A stretch of 64,000 bases of DNA, from positions 19,207,780 through 19,271,779 of the forward strand of contig NC_080710.1 in NCBI RefSeq assembly GCF_019097595.1, given 5' to 3'. The position numbers and the translations under genes were made by a program. A model generated the notes under the pieces. The model was not told where the DNA came from, did not search any database, and was given only the letters and a program-made list of their open reading frames with translations. Shown here piece after piece: positions 13,280-25,300 of the stretch (position 1 is its first letter; the number at the start of each line of letters is the position of its first letter). The DNA comes from Hemibagrus wyckioides (Eukaryota; Chordata; Actinopteri; Siluriformes; Bagridae).

Positions 13280-13375
13280 AACGTAATTGTCAAATCTGAT
13301 GCTTTTGAAAGTGTTGATTAATTGTCTCTAAGAGCACAGCTCTAACAGTAGTGCTGCCTGCAAACTGTACTTTTC
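13280..13375 (+). repeat. fragment of a MITE-like element (same family as 59515-60065)
   Basis: CAAATCTGATGCTTTTGAAA, GTGTTGATTAATTGTCT, then AGCACAGCTCTAACAGTAGT match the 5' part of the element near 59550, which has CAAATCTGATTGGTCAGAAA, GTAATTAATTTTCTA, CACAACCCTGACAGG. It is truncated. Confidence 0.55.
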
Positions 13376-14112
13376 CTTCTCTCTCAAAAGGACACTTTTT
13401 CAGTGGTACAATTTCAGTGTATACTTTGGTATGTACCTGCTTGGTGGTATCTGTATGTCAGCCTGTATCATCACTGATTACTTTCCTATTCCATCACACC
13501 CCATAGACTTTTATTCCGATTTGGAACTGATTTATCTACTGATTAGTTAACAGAAAAATTCCATATCTTTGACATTTTCAGACTCTTTTCTATAACAGTA
13601 GTGTGATTATGTAGTTTGCATGTTGGAAGCTTAGCTCCAGAGCTCATGCTCACTCGGGTGGGTTAAAGTGCAGGAGTTTACACACTGCAGTGGGCCGTGA
13701 AGGCTGCTGAGTGTAAGGTTCTTTTCATGTCATGTTTCACAAGGTTAGATCTGCAGGCAAAAACTATTTGAATTGGTGAAATTGCAAGCACAGGATTCTT
13801 CTTTTGAACTATTACCGGGGAAGACATGTATGCAATTTACTTTCTATCATAGCTCTTCTCATGTTTGGGGTGCGTGAACCGAAGAGGGCTTTGGCTGAAT
13901 ACATGTTGTGATAGCATTTTTGCCCAAATCTGGGAAAAATCTGCAGAAATTTGGAAGCTCTTCAGAATATCATATAGTTTGCTTGATTTTGTGTGCTTTT
14001 TTTTGCGATTGCAAAATCACTAATACTGGAGGGACTGAACTTCACACTTAATTTGCATGTTACTTCATACTTCACACTACTTATCTCTGAGTGATATTTT
14101 TGAGTTAGGGTT

Positions 14113-14118
<6 letters not shown>

Positions 14119-14150
<32 letters not shown>
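14119..14150. repeat. (AT)16 microsatellite
   Basis: A run of alternating AT about 0.5 kb before exon 2. Confidence 0.9.
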
Positions 14151-14155
<5 letters not shown>

Positions 14156-14585
14156 TTTTTATGTCACTGTTTAAAAAACATTTTTATTTTATTTGATTTG
14201 TCAGTATTTATCCTTTATTTTTCACAGCAGCAGAAAGTGTAGACTAAAAACTTTCATTGTACAAGGAAGTAAAGTTCTAGACAAGAAAGTTCTGACTGTT
14301 GAATTCATCCTGCCATCTCTCGCACAGCAGCCACAGCGTGACTTCAACTCAAAATAAGACACATATTGCTACTGAGTTTGACTTCTGTGTGGCTGACCTG
14401 CAGTAGGACAGATCTCCAGAAGGAAATGTGTCCTTCATGTTGTAATGCACATTCTGAAATGAAAACCAGATGAATAATAACAACCTTGAAACAGACTTAG
14501 CAGAATAAAAAGTTGAATTGCATGATGTAGAATCCTCAAGTATAAAGCAGTGTTCCTACTACTGGAGACTGATTTTCTTTCTCTC

Positions 14586-14591
<6 letters not shown>

Positions 14592-14628
<37 letters not shown>

Positions 14629-14658
14629 TTCTCTTTCTCTTTCTCCCTCTATCAGCAG
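14592..14658 (+). promoter_or_regulatory. ptpru: polypyrimidine tract and NAGNAG 3' splice site of exon 2
   Basis: Bases 14592-14650 are uninterrupted pyrimidines, including a (CT)15 microsatellite at 14593-14622, followed by ATCAGCAG. The two adjacent CAG triplets form a tandem acceptor that can add or omit one codon without changing the frame. Confidence 0.85.
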
Positions 14659-14784
14659 GCTGTACATTTGATGAGGACTCTGACCCCAGCCTCTGCGAGT
14701 TCAGTCAGGGAGAGGAGGATGATTTTGATTGGCAGCTGTTCCGCACCCACACCTTACCTCACGCTATCCCTGATCTTCTGCATG
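14659..14784 (+). CDS. ptpru: ptpru exon 2 (start of MAM domain), receptor-type tyrosine phosphatase U
   Basis: This internal exon encodes 41 whole codons plus split glycine codons at both ends. The product begins [17 protein letters not shown] and continues through DDFDWQ to DLLHG, the first part of an extracellular MAM domain (adhesion and cis/trans homophilic contacts in R2B phosphatases). Two cysteines (CTF and LCEF) match the first MAM disulfide positions. PTPRU-like features are the SDP spacing before the second cysteine and the DDF-W motif. The acceptor is a tandem CAGCAG at 14653-14658 after a long CT tract; the donor G|GTAAGT starts at 14785. Both flanking introns are phase 1. If the first CAG is used, the exon starts at 14656 and gains one codon, alanine if exon 1 ends in G. 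Splicing to 57011 restores LHG-SYM in frame. Which teleost paralogue (a or b) this is cannot be told. Confidence 0.94.
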
Positions 14785-15811
14785 GTAAGTTTACCCAGTC
14801 TACCAGTCTGTTTCACACCTCCTGCCTCCGTTCTGTGGGAGCAGATGTGCTGATGGTGAGCGGTGTCTGATTCGGCCCTTTCTTAGTTTTGCCACGCATG
14901 CAGGCTGTTGAAAATCAGTTGAAAATTTTAGATTGTAGATTATAGGCTACTGATAGAATGCACCCATTAACAGGCAGCATGTGTGTTTGTTTTCTCACAA
15001 CATGGGGTATTCTGGGAGCATGCAGCTCCGTAGAGAGAAGCTGCTGTCAAAATGGACAGGGTTCCACCGGCGTGGGCACGGGCACCTCATTAGGAATGTA
15101 CGACTACATGCAAATCAACCTTGAGATGCCTGTCGTGCATAATTCATCAGCCGTAATCAAGCAAGCAGCCTCCAGTTCCTGTTTGCATTTCCAAATACAT
15201 ATGTTCACCAAATCTGTAAGGCCTGCAGAGTGTGCTGATATTGCGCAAACCTACACACTAATGCAAATACACACCACGTGTCCTGACAAAGGATCTGTTA
15301 CACTGCATGTTCTCATCACGGGCAACTATTGAGCCTTTCAGAGCCCAATGTCATAGAGTGTTTATTAGAAAACTGGTCTTTGCAGCGGTGAACGAGAAAC
15401 ACTCTTAATCTGATGCACCTGCGTGCAATTGCTCTTAACAAGAAAGCAAAATCAAAACAAAGTGGCGAGTGAGTAATTGTGATTATGTGGTAGTCAGTCA
15501 TACATTATTTAGCAGAAGAGAAGAAAAGAGATGATTAGAGATTGAATGCTAATGAGACTATGACAAGATAGATAATGAGATAGATAAACAAGCACATAAG
15601 CTTTTCAGCAATAAAACATGACACACTGCAGTTAGATGCAGAGGCTCACTGAAAAAAAAAAACATGCCTTCTGGGAATTGAGAATCAAAACACTATTACT
15701 CGAAAGGTCAATTACTATGAGAGGCAAAAGCAGGAGAGGCTGAAAGGCTACTTCTGTTTAAATAAAGCCCAGTGCTTAGGAACACACAGGACTGATGTCA
15801 TCTTATGTATG

Positions 15812-15834
15812 CACACACACACACACACACACAC
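15812..15834. repeat. (CA)n microsatellite
   Basis: An uninterrupted CA dinucleotide run in intron 2. Confidence 0.9.
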
Positions 15835-16739
15835 GAAATTTTCTGCCTCAAAATTGTAAAATGATGCGGATATTTAACAATATGCTAAAGCTTCATAACC
15901 CGTGCTGATCATTCTCCACACACAGATCCCTTAGCCACTGTCATTGTAGCTGTGCAGTAATGAATATTTTTCCCATCGGGTTTAATTAAAGCCAGTGGCC
16001 CCTGACAGTCTCTGTGTTTAGAGACCACTGATACACGGTTTATCAGGAAGCCAAGAATTAGGTTATGATAGCAGGGAATGGCAAGGACTATCACAGAATG
16101 TGAGTGCAAATAGAAATTGATATCCCCCTCTTTTTCTCCTGTTCAATTGTGCCAAGAGTGCACTAGAACATTCTTCTGTTTGTATTTGCAGCGCCTTCAG
16201 CTGTGTCGTTCCATTATGAATATTGTAATTAAGAAAGCATATTGCACTTCATATTTATGTGCAATATGCTTATTTACTTATTTACAATGCACAATACACC
16301 AGCCCCTGGTACTTATCTCTTGCTGCTGTTTTGTCCTGACACTGATGCTTACTTACAATTTGCATACACTGTGCAGTAGGCCAATTCCACATGTCTTATC
16401 AGTCATGTTATGCTCAACTGACACTTTTGCAGCATTATGGTACTTGGAGCTTGGTGTCAAGAGTCAAGTCAAGAGTCATTCATTTGCACAGTAACACTGG
16501 GTACACCGGCTATTGAAATGCTGTGTGTAATAAGATAAAGGAAAAACAATAAAGGAGTAAACGTGACATGCGCTATTAAGTAGGCAGAACAGTAAACACA
16601 AGTACAGTAAATAGTAAATAGTAAATCTGAATAGTAATTATCTAAATGTCTAGAAGTGGCAATACTAGAATGTTTCAGTGTTAGATGAAGGACTTCTGGC
16701 TGTTAGGTAGACAGAAAGCTTGAAGATAAAAAACTATTG

Positions 16740-17760
16740 TTCAGTCAGTTTGTCTGACATTGGATGCAGAGAAAGTGTCTGCCTAGTGGCAGTGCCGTAA
16801 ACAAGTAGAGAGCAGTGTGACTGCAGTCCTTAGTGATACTGCAGGCCTTTCTCCAGCAGCGTGTTCGGTAAATTTCCTGTAAGGCCGGAGGTTTATTTCC
16901 AGTGATGAGCTCTGCTGTACTCACCTCTCTCTGAGGAGCTTTGCGGTCCAAGGAAGAGCAGCTGGTGTACCAAACAGTGATGCAGCTGGTCAGAATGCTC
17001 TCTGTGGTGCAGCAGTAGACGTTTGACATGATGTCAGAGAAAATGGCAAACCTTTTAAGTCTCCACAAGAACCAGAGAGGCTTTCTCTCGCTAATATGTT
17101 TGTGTAGAGGCTCCAGCAGAGATCCTCTGAGATGTGAACACCAAGGAACTCAATTAAAGAACAATTAAGATTCAGTATTCAAGAGTTTATTGTCATATGT
17201 AGAGGAAACAGTCTATTACATAATTCAGCGAATTTCTTTCTCTGTGGCTCCACCCAGAAAACTCAATTCAAAAACACAAAAACAGAAATTACAAATAGGG
17301 CAAGAAGGAAGAAAAAAATTCAGATAGCCACCTCCCCATACTTCTCGCCTGTGTAAAGGCTCAGTAGTGGTCCATATTCCATGGTCTTAACTCTCTCCAC
17401 TGCCACCCCATTGATGTGGATAATAGTGTGATCCCCTCTCTGTGACTTCCTGTAATCCACAATCAGCTCCTAGGTCTTGCTGACATTCGGAGAAAGATTT
17501 TTGTTGAAGACACCCTGACCTCCTCTCTGTAGAATGTCTTGTCACCATTGGTGATGAGTCTCATGATGGTTGTATTGTCAGCAAATTTGAGAACCATTTT
17601 GGAGTTGTGCTTAGCAGAGCAGTCACAGGTGAAGAGGAGGCTGAGGACACATCCCTGTGGGGCACTAGTGCTGAGTGTGAATGGGGAGGATATTTGGCTG
17701 CTAGTCCTGACCTCCAGGGGTCTGTCTGTCAGGAAGTCCAGAATCTAGTGACTGGATGTG
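16740..17760 (-). mobile_element. CR1/L2/Rex-type LINE reverse transcriptase relic, antisense
   Basis: Read on the minus strand, 17760 to about 17330 encodes LDFLTDRPLEVRTSSQ, SAPQGCVLS (17645-17680), then LKFADNTT and VDYRKSQRGDHTII with HINGVAVERVKTMEYG. A second block, 17068 to 16745, encodes SNVYCCTTESILTSCITVWY, LDRKAPQREVSTAELITG, and IYRTRCWRKACSITKDCSH. These are the palm to C-terminal parts of a non-LTR reverse transcriptase. The catalytic FADD box reads FADN (codons on the complement of 17574-17579), and there is an internal stop, so it is dead. The bases at about 17130-17330 interrupt the RT and look like an insertion. Confidence 0.88.
17140..17330. repeat. probable insertion within the LINE relic
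   Basis: Sequence around TCAAGAGTTTATTGTCATAT with AGGAAACAG and AATTTCTTTCTCTG does not continue the RT frame. It resembles the common fish repeat text that begins TCAAGAGTTTATTGTCATAT and ends CAGTGAAATTCTTACT. Exact borders are uncertain. Confidence 0.5.
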
Positions 17761-17849
17761 TGTGTGTGTGTGTGTGGATTGCACTTTTGTATAGTCATCA
17801 TTAATGATTATATGGCATCATCTCTGTAGGATGTGTTCTATTATATGTC

Positions 17850-18145
17850 GTATGTTATATGGAGGCTCTTTGGTACCTCACAGCTCCATGGTTCCTTCTT
17901 CAATCTTGAGCTCAGGTTATTGTCTGTGCAGATTTTCACAGTTCTCCGTGTCTCCCTGTGGGTTATATCTCATCTCCCAAAATCATGCTGGTAGGTGAAT
18001 TGGTGATGCTAAATTGCCTGTAGGTGTGAATGAGTGTGAATGAGTGGGACTGGCACACCATTCAGAGTGTATTTACCACTAGACTCTGGATACCTCATAA
18101 CCCTTATCAGGATTAAGAGGTTATTGAAGATGAATGAATGTTTTG
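17850..18145 (+). repeat. diverged SINE copy
   Basis: It shows TACCTCACAGCTCCATGGTT, TGTGCAGATTTTCAC, GTTCTCCGTGTCTCCCTGTG, GATGCTAAATTGCCTGTAGG and GTGTGAATGAGTG. A TGAATG-type tail ends it near 18137. The block order is that of the DANA/mermaid-like SINE. Confidence 0.72.
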
Positions 18146-21100
18146 TATGTATGTCGAATGATTGTTAAGTGTTTTGCCAGATTCCTGTGTGCTTGTTATA
18201 GAGAAAATAGGTCTGCCTTTAGCCAGCAGCATGTGTTTATATTTAGCTTTACTTTATGTCTTATTCACACCACACTGACCATGTCACATCTTGCTGCCTT
18301 CGTATGCCACTGGGATATCAACCATGGTGCTATCAGTTAAATACCAGCTGATTATGGGTAAATCATGCTTACTCGATAAGGCTGTTTGCAGTCGGACTGT
18401 TTTAACTGCTTAGCTTATGCCCTGTGAAGGGGGGAACCTTGAAGCCCTAGCCTGAGTATGTCTCTGGAGAGAAATTAAGATTTGCTATCTGAAGGAGCAA
18501 CAGAGCTAGCTGGAAAGGGGAGAATTTAATAGGATTTTTGAGCATTAGACACCCTCTGTTTACAGTCCTTTCAATTTCCCTTCGGATATAAGTGAGGTTC
18601 CCAGGACGGGCAGGAATGAGCTGATCTAGAGAGCTTGGGTTAAATGGTAAACACAGCTTGGATTCTGCTCTTGAGCTGTGTGTCTATGGCGAGTTAAGTA
18701 ATCTACAAAAGGCGTGAGGGTGTCCCTGTGGTGGGACAGAGAAAATCACATGTCACTTTGTCCTGAATCTCTGGCGGCCATGACACCGAACACTCGCAGA
18801 GCCGCTAATAATGGCCTGGAAATGTCGAAGGCGTGCTGTATGAGGGCTGATGAAATGCGGAATTCACTGCTCACCTCAAAGGATTTCCCTGTAGAATTTA
18901 TTTTGCAACCATGTTTGTCTGCTGTCAGATCTCAGGTGCATTACCAAATTGATTTGAAATGCTTGTCCGAGCTGATTGCACATCACTTTACCCTGAAGTC
19001 AGCCTCACTGCGTGTGAACAGTCTGTGAGTGAAACTGCAGGATAACTAATAGAAAGTTAACACTGTGAGGCAGAGGAGATGCTCAAAATCTGCTCAGATC
19101 AAATATCTTAGGTCCTAATTGGACATGCCCTTGTTGAAGTATGCCCCTGGGCAAGCCAGTGATCTCTTTGCTAATCTTTCTCTTGCATAAAGACTTTCCC
19201 ACAGATATGGCTGCCAAGGCCATAGTATTCTACAGGCATGTTGTCTTATTAATATCCTGTGTCTGAGGATCTGGTGGGATTTCTGCAGGTCTTTATTACC
19301 TGCCTCATACCAAAGAGCACCTCTGTGCCCCAGCTGTACATTAACTGCACGTCAGTGCTCCAGCATCATTCATCTCTAACACAAGAGAGCCAAAGAGCCA
19401 AGAAGATGGAGGAAGACAATAGAAGGGCACATCTGGTGGAGTTCTAGGTTCATTACTGAATATGTCCAGAAGAGAGATCCAGGTTGTAACTGTCTGCCAT
19501 GGTCTGCCGTCTTCAGTCTCTGTTCTTTCCTAAATAAAATATCTTGTGACTCACTAATTTGTTCACCCATTTTTAATGTAGATCACAGGTTTTTACCACA
19601 TAATTTATCTGCTGTACAACAGCAGCTGGGAACAACCTGGCGATGCAGAGGATTTACCTCTGTAATTCTGTAACAAATGGATCTACACAATGTGTAGGGC
19701 CTGGCCAGATAAGCCCTCATTATGTGAACTGATTGTTCTACTGACTCCATAATTACGCATCCTGTTCATTTGCACCTCACAGAAAAGAGGACAATCCAGA
19801 GAAATAAATAAACCCATTCCGACAATGAAAAAATCTGCTGGTGATGAATTAAAGGAGTCAGTAATCTCATGCGATAGAGTGACATTTCATTTGATAATCA
19901 GTAGAGAGTGCTGAGAGTACAAATTCAAAAGCAATTAGGGAGAAGGTACAAAAGCTTTTAGTTTAGATGTGTAATATCACTATCTGTATTTGTTTAATGT
20001 TACAGATGTCTGTATCTGTATTTGAAATCCAACCTGAAATGCATGTGAAGGAAATCTGAAGGTTTTTTTTTTTTTTTTACAAGACATCTAAGACTAAAAA
20101 AACTAGATAAACCCTAGCGGTAGAATAGCTAGTGTAGCAGATCTCATGCTGTAACCACTGGACACCATAGAAATATGGCCAAACCATGGATGGGATGATT
20201 GAAACTCTGGATTTATTCCTTTAACAGAATGCATGAGGCAAGATTAATATATTCATTGAAGGCCTACTCTCTCATCCCTGCTTAAAAAACACACGTGCGA
20301 GTGAGGCGCTAAGAATAGCATGAATAAAATTGCCACTTTCAAATTAAATTTGCGATACACACATACTGTACGTCATGGCAAAAACCTTAACAAAGTTTTA
20401 AGATAATAAACATTGCTATTAAATTATAAAGAGACAGTAAATGCATGATAAATATGAGAGAGCAAAACTACTTCTGCTTCCATGTTTGCATACACAATGC
20501 AACTGAGTGTGAATGCTTAAAGGGGAAGCAATATAAGTAAAGCTCCACCTACAGCAATTAGCAGGAACCTGTGACAGGAATCATTAAGGACATAAATAGT
20601 TGTTAAAGCAACCATCACACACAAGTTTTGCTGAAGTTAACTTATAATGTAGAATAATTTTTTAACTAATTAATGTATTATAACACATTAAATTGCATAG
20701 AATTAAACTTCATTGTCAACCAGCAACACCAGCCCTAGTCAGCATGCTCTGTGAATTCTGGATATAGCAATTTCTCAACCACACATTACTCAAAAAGTGC
20801 ATGGTTGTTTTTAATCTAGTTTATTTTTGTACCTGCCTCCGAGATTAGTTCTACTTCCCCAAATATGAACACACTAGCATCCTAATTAAAACCATCACAA
20901 CCCTGATCAGGCAGTTACTAAGGATGAACAAATGAACAAACACTGTTCGTTCATGGTAATGACGAGAGGCGTTGTCTTTCCCTTGAGTTTCATATCTATC
21001 CACTCACTTAGCATGAGCATGAAAATAAAATGAAAGTAAAAACCTTGTGCTTGTGCAACATTTTGTTGCTTCCTGTGGGAACCCCATCCTGATGTGCACT

Positions 21101-22205
21101 TCTACACTCAACCAGACGCTCTGTGAACCTTTCCAACAAGCAAAAGAAAGAAAATCAATGTAAATATGTGTAATTGTCTCTGAGACTACAATTTTCAGTA
21201 GTAGAGGTTTGCTACATTTGCCCCCAGTGGCACATCAGCCTTTTACAAACAGAGAGTGTCTTCAGTTGCCATAGTGGCGGATCCCAAGTGATAGCAGCAA
21301 ACTCAGCCAAATCAATTCATCCAGAATGCAAGCTGTGGCATGCCATCCTACTCAGACTGAAAATGATTAATTAATCCTTCTTTCACATCCACTCTTGCAG
21401 AAATTGGATTAAAACAGTAAGCTTCCTCTTCGCTTTGATCCTTTCATCTGATCTATAGTAAATTTGATTTGTCATCACTGTCCTTGCCCCAGAGATCCTA
21501 AGCCGTACGTCTCTTTTACATAATGGAATCTGTACTTCACATTGGCATCGCAGAAAACTCGAATGACTTATATCTGTATTGTAGAACATGAAACCCACTG
21601 ATTAAAGCCTGTATAAGATCAAAGTCTATCCAGTACAGTTACTATACATATCTATATGTATCCAACTAAAGACCTAGTGCTTTGGTGTCTCTGAATTCCT
21701 AGAGATTGATTGGATGATATGTTTACTGCGAAACCAGAAAGCATCAAATAGTCTGTGCATCTGCAACCAGAGAGAACATGATACAGCTCTCATTTCCATC
21801 CCATCTTCCCCCTTGCCTGAAGTGCACTGTAAACAACGGATAAAAAGATTAATGATCACTTGTTTTCAATCCACCTGGCTGTACAGGGTACACATTGTTT
21901 TCCCTCTGCAAAGGAATGTAATATAAAGCCATCTTGTTTGTCCTGCAAGGAACTTGGTGAGATAAAAACTGACATGGATATAAATTTCTGGAGTGCCATA
22001 GGGATGCTGGGTAAAATGAGGAAATAAGTGGCTGTGTAAATCCAGCTGGCCAGAGCAGATTCAAAGCTAATGGAAGGCAGCAAGCATGAAAGAACATACT
22101 AAGGTTGGACAACTGCTTAATTACAGAAGTTCATATATAGACAATGTGTAGTGTTTTAAATAAATAAACAGCAAGATAACAGAAGAAACTACAGACAGCT
22201 ATAAA
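18146..22205. other. intronic sequence, nothing recognised
   Basis: About 4 kb of intron 2 with no clear repeat family except a T run at 20064-20079. The ORF at 18714-19028 (104 codons) has no recognisable domain, no splice sites at its ends and no codon pattern like the ptpru exons, so it is not called. Confidence 0.55.
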
Positions 22206-22209
22206 ACTG

Positions 22210-22403
22210 TGGACGGCACAGTGGTGTAGTGTTGCTCTCTTACAATTCCAGGGTTTCTGCTTGAAGCTTTTTACTGTGTGATGTTTTGCGGTTCTTCCCA
22301 TGTTCCCTTGTCCCTATGGGCTTTCTCTAGATTCTCTGTTTTCACCCTTCTAGCAAAACATTCAAGTAGGTGGATCTGTGACTTTGAATTGCCACAGAAC
22401 AGA

Positions 22404-22471
<68 letters not shown>

Positions 22472-22700
22472 TGATGTCCTATCCAGGGTGTATTCCTTAG
22501 TGTTCCATGGAAAAGCTCTGAGATCAACTATGACCTTGACCAGGAAAACGTTTTTTACCAAAAATGAACGATCAAACAAATGAATGAATGAATGGATGGG
22601 TGGATGTATGTATGTATGTATGGATGGATGGATATAAGAATGAACAAACGTACGACTAAATGAATGAACGAACAAACGAATGAATAAATTAATGAATGAA
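22210..22700 (+). repeat. diverged SINE with internal microsatellites and long TGAA/TGGA tail
   Basis: It starts GGACGGCACAGTGGTGTAGT (A-box-like GGTGTAGTG), has TTGCGGTTCTTCCCATGTTC, TTGAATTGCC, then (GT)12 at 22404-22427 running into (GA)21 at 22427-22469. CTATCCAGGGTGTATTCCTT follows, and the tail at 22577-22700 consists of TGAA, GGAT and TATG tetramers. The GT/GA run has expanded at the place where the SINE consensus is GTG-rich. Confidence 0.75.
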
Positions 22701-24967
22701 AGAGCACTGATTTTATTCCACACTTGACCTTAAAATAAAGTCTGATAAATGATTCCTCTTTGTTCCCTGGAGACAGAGCTGCTTTAAAATAAGATGATCT
22801 TATTCCAGTGACCTGACCATTTATTCATTTTCTGTTTGTTTTTCCCTGTTTGTCACAGTTAAACATTGATATATTGAAATTATTAAAATGTTGAAACACA
22901 AATGATTTACAAATTAGTAGAAGCAGTTGTTCTAAACATAGAATTGACTACGCTATTCCAAAAGCAATTTCAGATCAGTCCGTGTGCGACACGCTAGATT
23001 TTATTTCATTTTGTCCTGATCCTGTTTTTGCTTTGCTCATTCATAAGTTATCAAAATATCATTAGCACAAATTAATCGTGATACCAATTCGTCATATTAT
23101 TAGAGTGTGAAATGAAAGATAATGCAATTTTCCTTTGCTACTAACTGTGTCACTTATATGATGTATCACACCGTTCAGATCATTAGAAAGTCACACTGAT
23201 CAGTTTATTGGAACTGAAGTAAAAGCAATACTCTTAAAGAGCAGCGATTTATCTATTGTAGGTTCTTACACTGTTCTTTAGGAGTGTGTAGTCACTGTGT
23301 TACTATGGGAGGATAGGGTAGTAGGGGTTGAGGTAGAGCTGCGTGTTGCAGCTCTTTTTAACCAGGTTGTTGAATTCACTGAGCTACTTTTTTTTGTGAC
23401 TGACTCAGTTTTTAATAGTGTTTGAAGTTAAACCAAGAAAAAAAAGCCCACAGAGGCGTGACATTAAGCAACTGGGCACAATGCTAATGCCGGCTTTTAC
23501 TGGCAGCAGCTCCGTGTAATTAACATCCCTTTGGGCTGGTAATGAAAAAGTTCTTTATGAGTGAGTTTGTCTGTTTAACAAGAAAATTACGAGCTTTATG
23601 TGCTGGGCCTTCTGGGTCACCTTGACCAGAGCGCAAGTTGCTACAGCCAGACGGTTTATTGTAATGGGAGAGAAAGGGGAGAAAAAGATGAAAGTAAGAG
23701 AATGCATGTTTATGGCTTTGCTTCATTGCTGAGCTTTATCCTCAGGAAAAATGGCTGTGGCCCGTGTTTGTGTTGTCACGCTAGCTTAGCTGCTCAGTGA
23801 GCCAGGGGACTCTGGATACCCCCAGTATTTTTTTTTCCTCCCTCTTTTGCTTCATCTCTCCCTTTCTTTCTGTTTCTTTCTAAAGCTTGCAAGCTTTTGC
23901 AGTGATGCAGAACAGATCACAAAGCCATCACAGATCTGAAATTCTACCAGCAGACAATGCACTGTGTTAAGTGTCTGACCCCACAGCATGGAGAAGCTGG
24001 ATGTAATAGAATTTGCACATAAATTCGCAGCATGTCTATAATTTGGAATGCTCAGAATCAACATGACGCTAAAATTTGGGTTGTTAGATTTGTAGGAAGC
24101 ACTGCATGTGTAATATGTAATAAAATTAGCTGCATGTGTCTTTTGTAATGTCTAAAATTTCATGTTATGTCATGGCTCATATATATATTCGTCATGCGTG
24201 CTTGGAGGTTTAATCAAGACCTCACAGAATCCAATAAAACAAGTAGTAGATATGAAAACCTTGACGAAAATGTGTTTTAGCTGCAGGTGAAACAAGGGCA
24301 TCCGTTCTAAAAACTGCTGACTCTGTGTTTAGTCAGTGAAAAGGATGTTGCTTTACGGCTCCAAGGCTGGGTTTTTAATCAGAGGTCGAGCTGTTTGCTC
24401 TGGGGCTTTGCTGCTGCGACCGCTCACAGTGGGGCTACAGCTCCATCCATTTAGAGCCCATGCCATCTGTGCTGTGATTCAGTGTCCTGCTTCAACCCAC
24501 AGCTCAGGCATACAACGGTCTCAGATACTGTGTACAGGCTGTAGGCAGTGAGCCATTTAGTATAGATCTTGTACACACCCACACAGACCTCCCAGACTAT
24601 TTGTATATAGCATTATTACTTGACATTTTATAGGTTAGAGGCTGAACATACAGACCTCACATCAATTTAGTGGCAGCACCAGGATTTTTTTAGCTTTAGA
24701 CCATGCACCATTGCACAAGTGTGAAACAGAATATGGAAAACAGTTGGAATGTAGCCTATCTGTGATCCAGAGCACCCATTATTGATGAAATATCAACTGA
24801 CAAAAAATGGACTGATTGATTTTGGTCATCTCTGAATGTTTCTCTTTGATTTCCAGCTGGCAAAAATGTACTGCCAAGATGTTGACATTTTATTTCTCAG
24901 AGCACCACTAGACCAAACGTTTGCTGTTTATCTTGTAGAATCAAAAAGAATATCACAAAAAATTTAG

Positions 24968-25300
24968 GCTACGGTGACATGATCAGGCAGCTCCAGGGTC
25001 AACAGTTTGATTCCGAGCTCGGGCTGTGCTTTACATCTTCTTCGCATCGGTCTGGGTTTCCTCTGGGCTCAATTATTTCCCACTGGCCTTCCATAAACAT
25101 TCTTTTAAGAGAATTGGTGACTAACTTGTCCCTAGCTGTGAATGAGGGTGTGAATGTGTGTGTGTGCACGGTGCCTTGTGATGGACTTTCATCCCATCTA
25201 GAGTTTATTTACACCTTATGTTAATTGTTGCTGGGATAGACACTGGATCCACCAAGACCCTGACCAACATAAAGCACTTTTCTGATGATGAATCAATCAA
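24968..25300 (+). repeat. diverged SINE copy
   Basis: GGCTACGGTGACATGATCAG starts the head, with GTTTGATTCCGAG as B-box-like text. GGTCTGGGTTTCCTCTGGG, GAATGTGTGTGTGTGCACG, CCTTGTGATGGACTTTCATC and TAGAGTTTATTTACACC follow in the order of the SINE family. Confidence 0.7.

Larger units (their letters stand above)
1..14658 (+). other. ptpru: 3' part of ptpru intron 1 (phase 1)
   Basis: This is everything upstream of exon 2. No signal-peptide exon with a credible donor is visible, so exon 1 is inferred to lie before the window and the intron exceeds 14.6 kb. It ends with a pyrimidine tract of roughly 80 bases and the CAGCAG acceptor. No other coding exon on either strand is convincing; the short ORFs are low-complexity or lack motifs. 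Confidence 0.85.

Noticed and set aside
14785..14870. Extension of exon 2 reading frame past 14784
   Set aside because: A strong GTAAGT donor is at 14785 and the extension has no MAM similarity and stops soon; it is intron.
16745..17068. Minus-strand host gene
   Set aside because: The sequence matches the C-terminal part of LINE reverse transcriptases and is broken.
18714..19028. 104-codon ORF
   Set aside because: No motif, no splice signals at the ends, no homology recognised; expected by chance in 64 kb.
22577..22700. CRISPR-like regular repeats
   Set aside because: Short TGAA/GGAT tetranucleotide repeats without spacers in eukaryotic DNA.
22271..22723. 150-codon minus-strand ORF
   Set aside because: It spans the SINE's GT/GA microsatellite and tetranucleotide tail; no domain.
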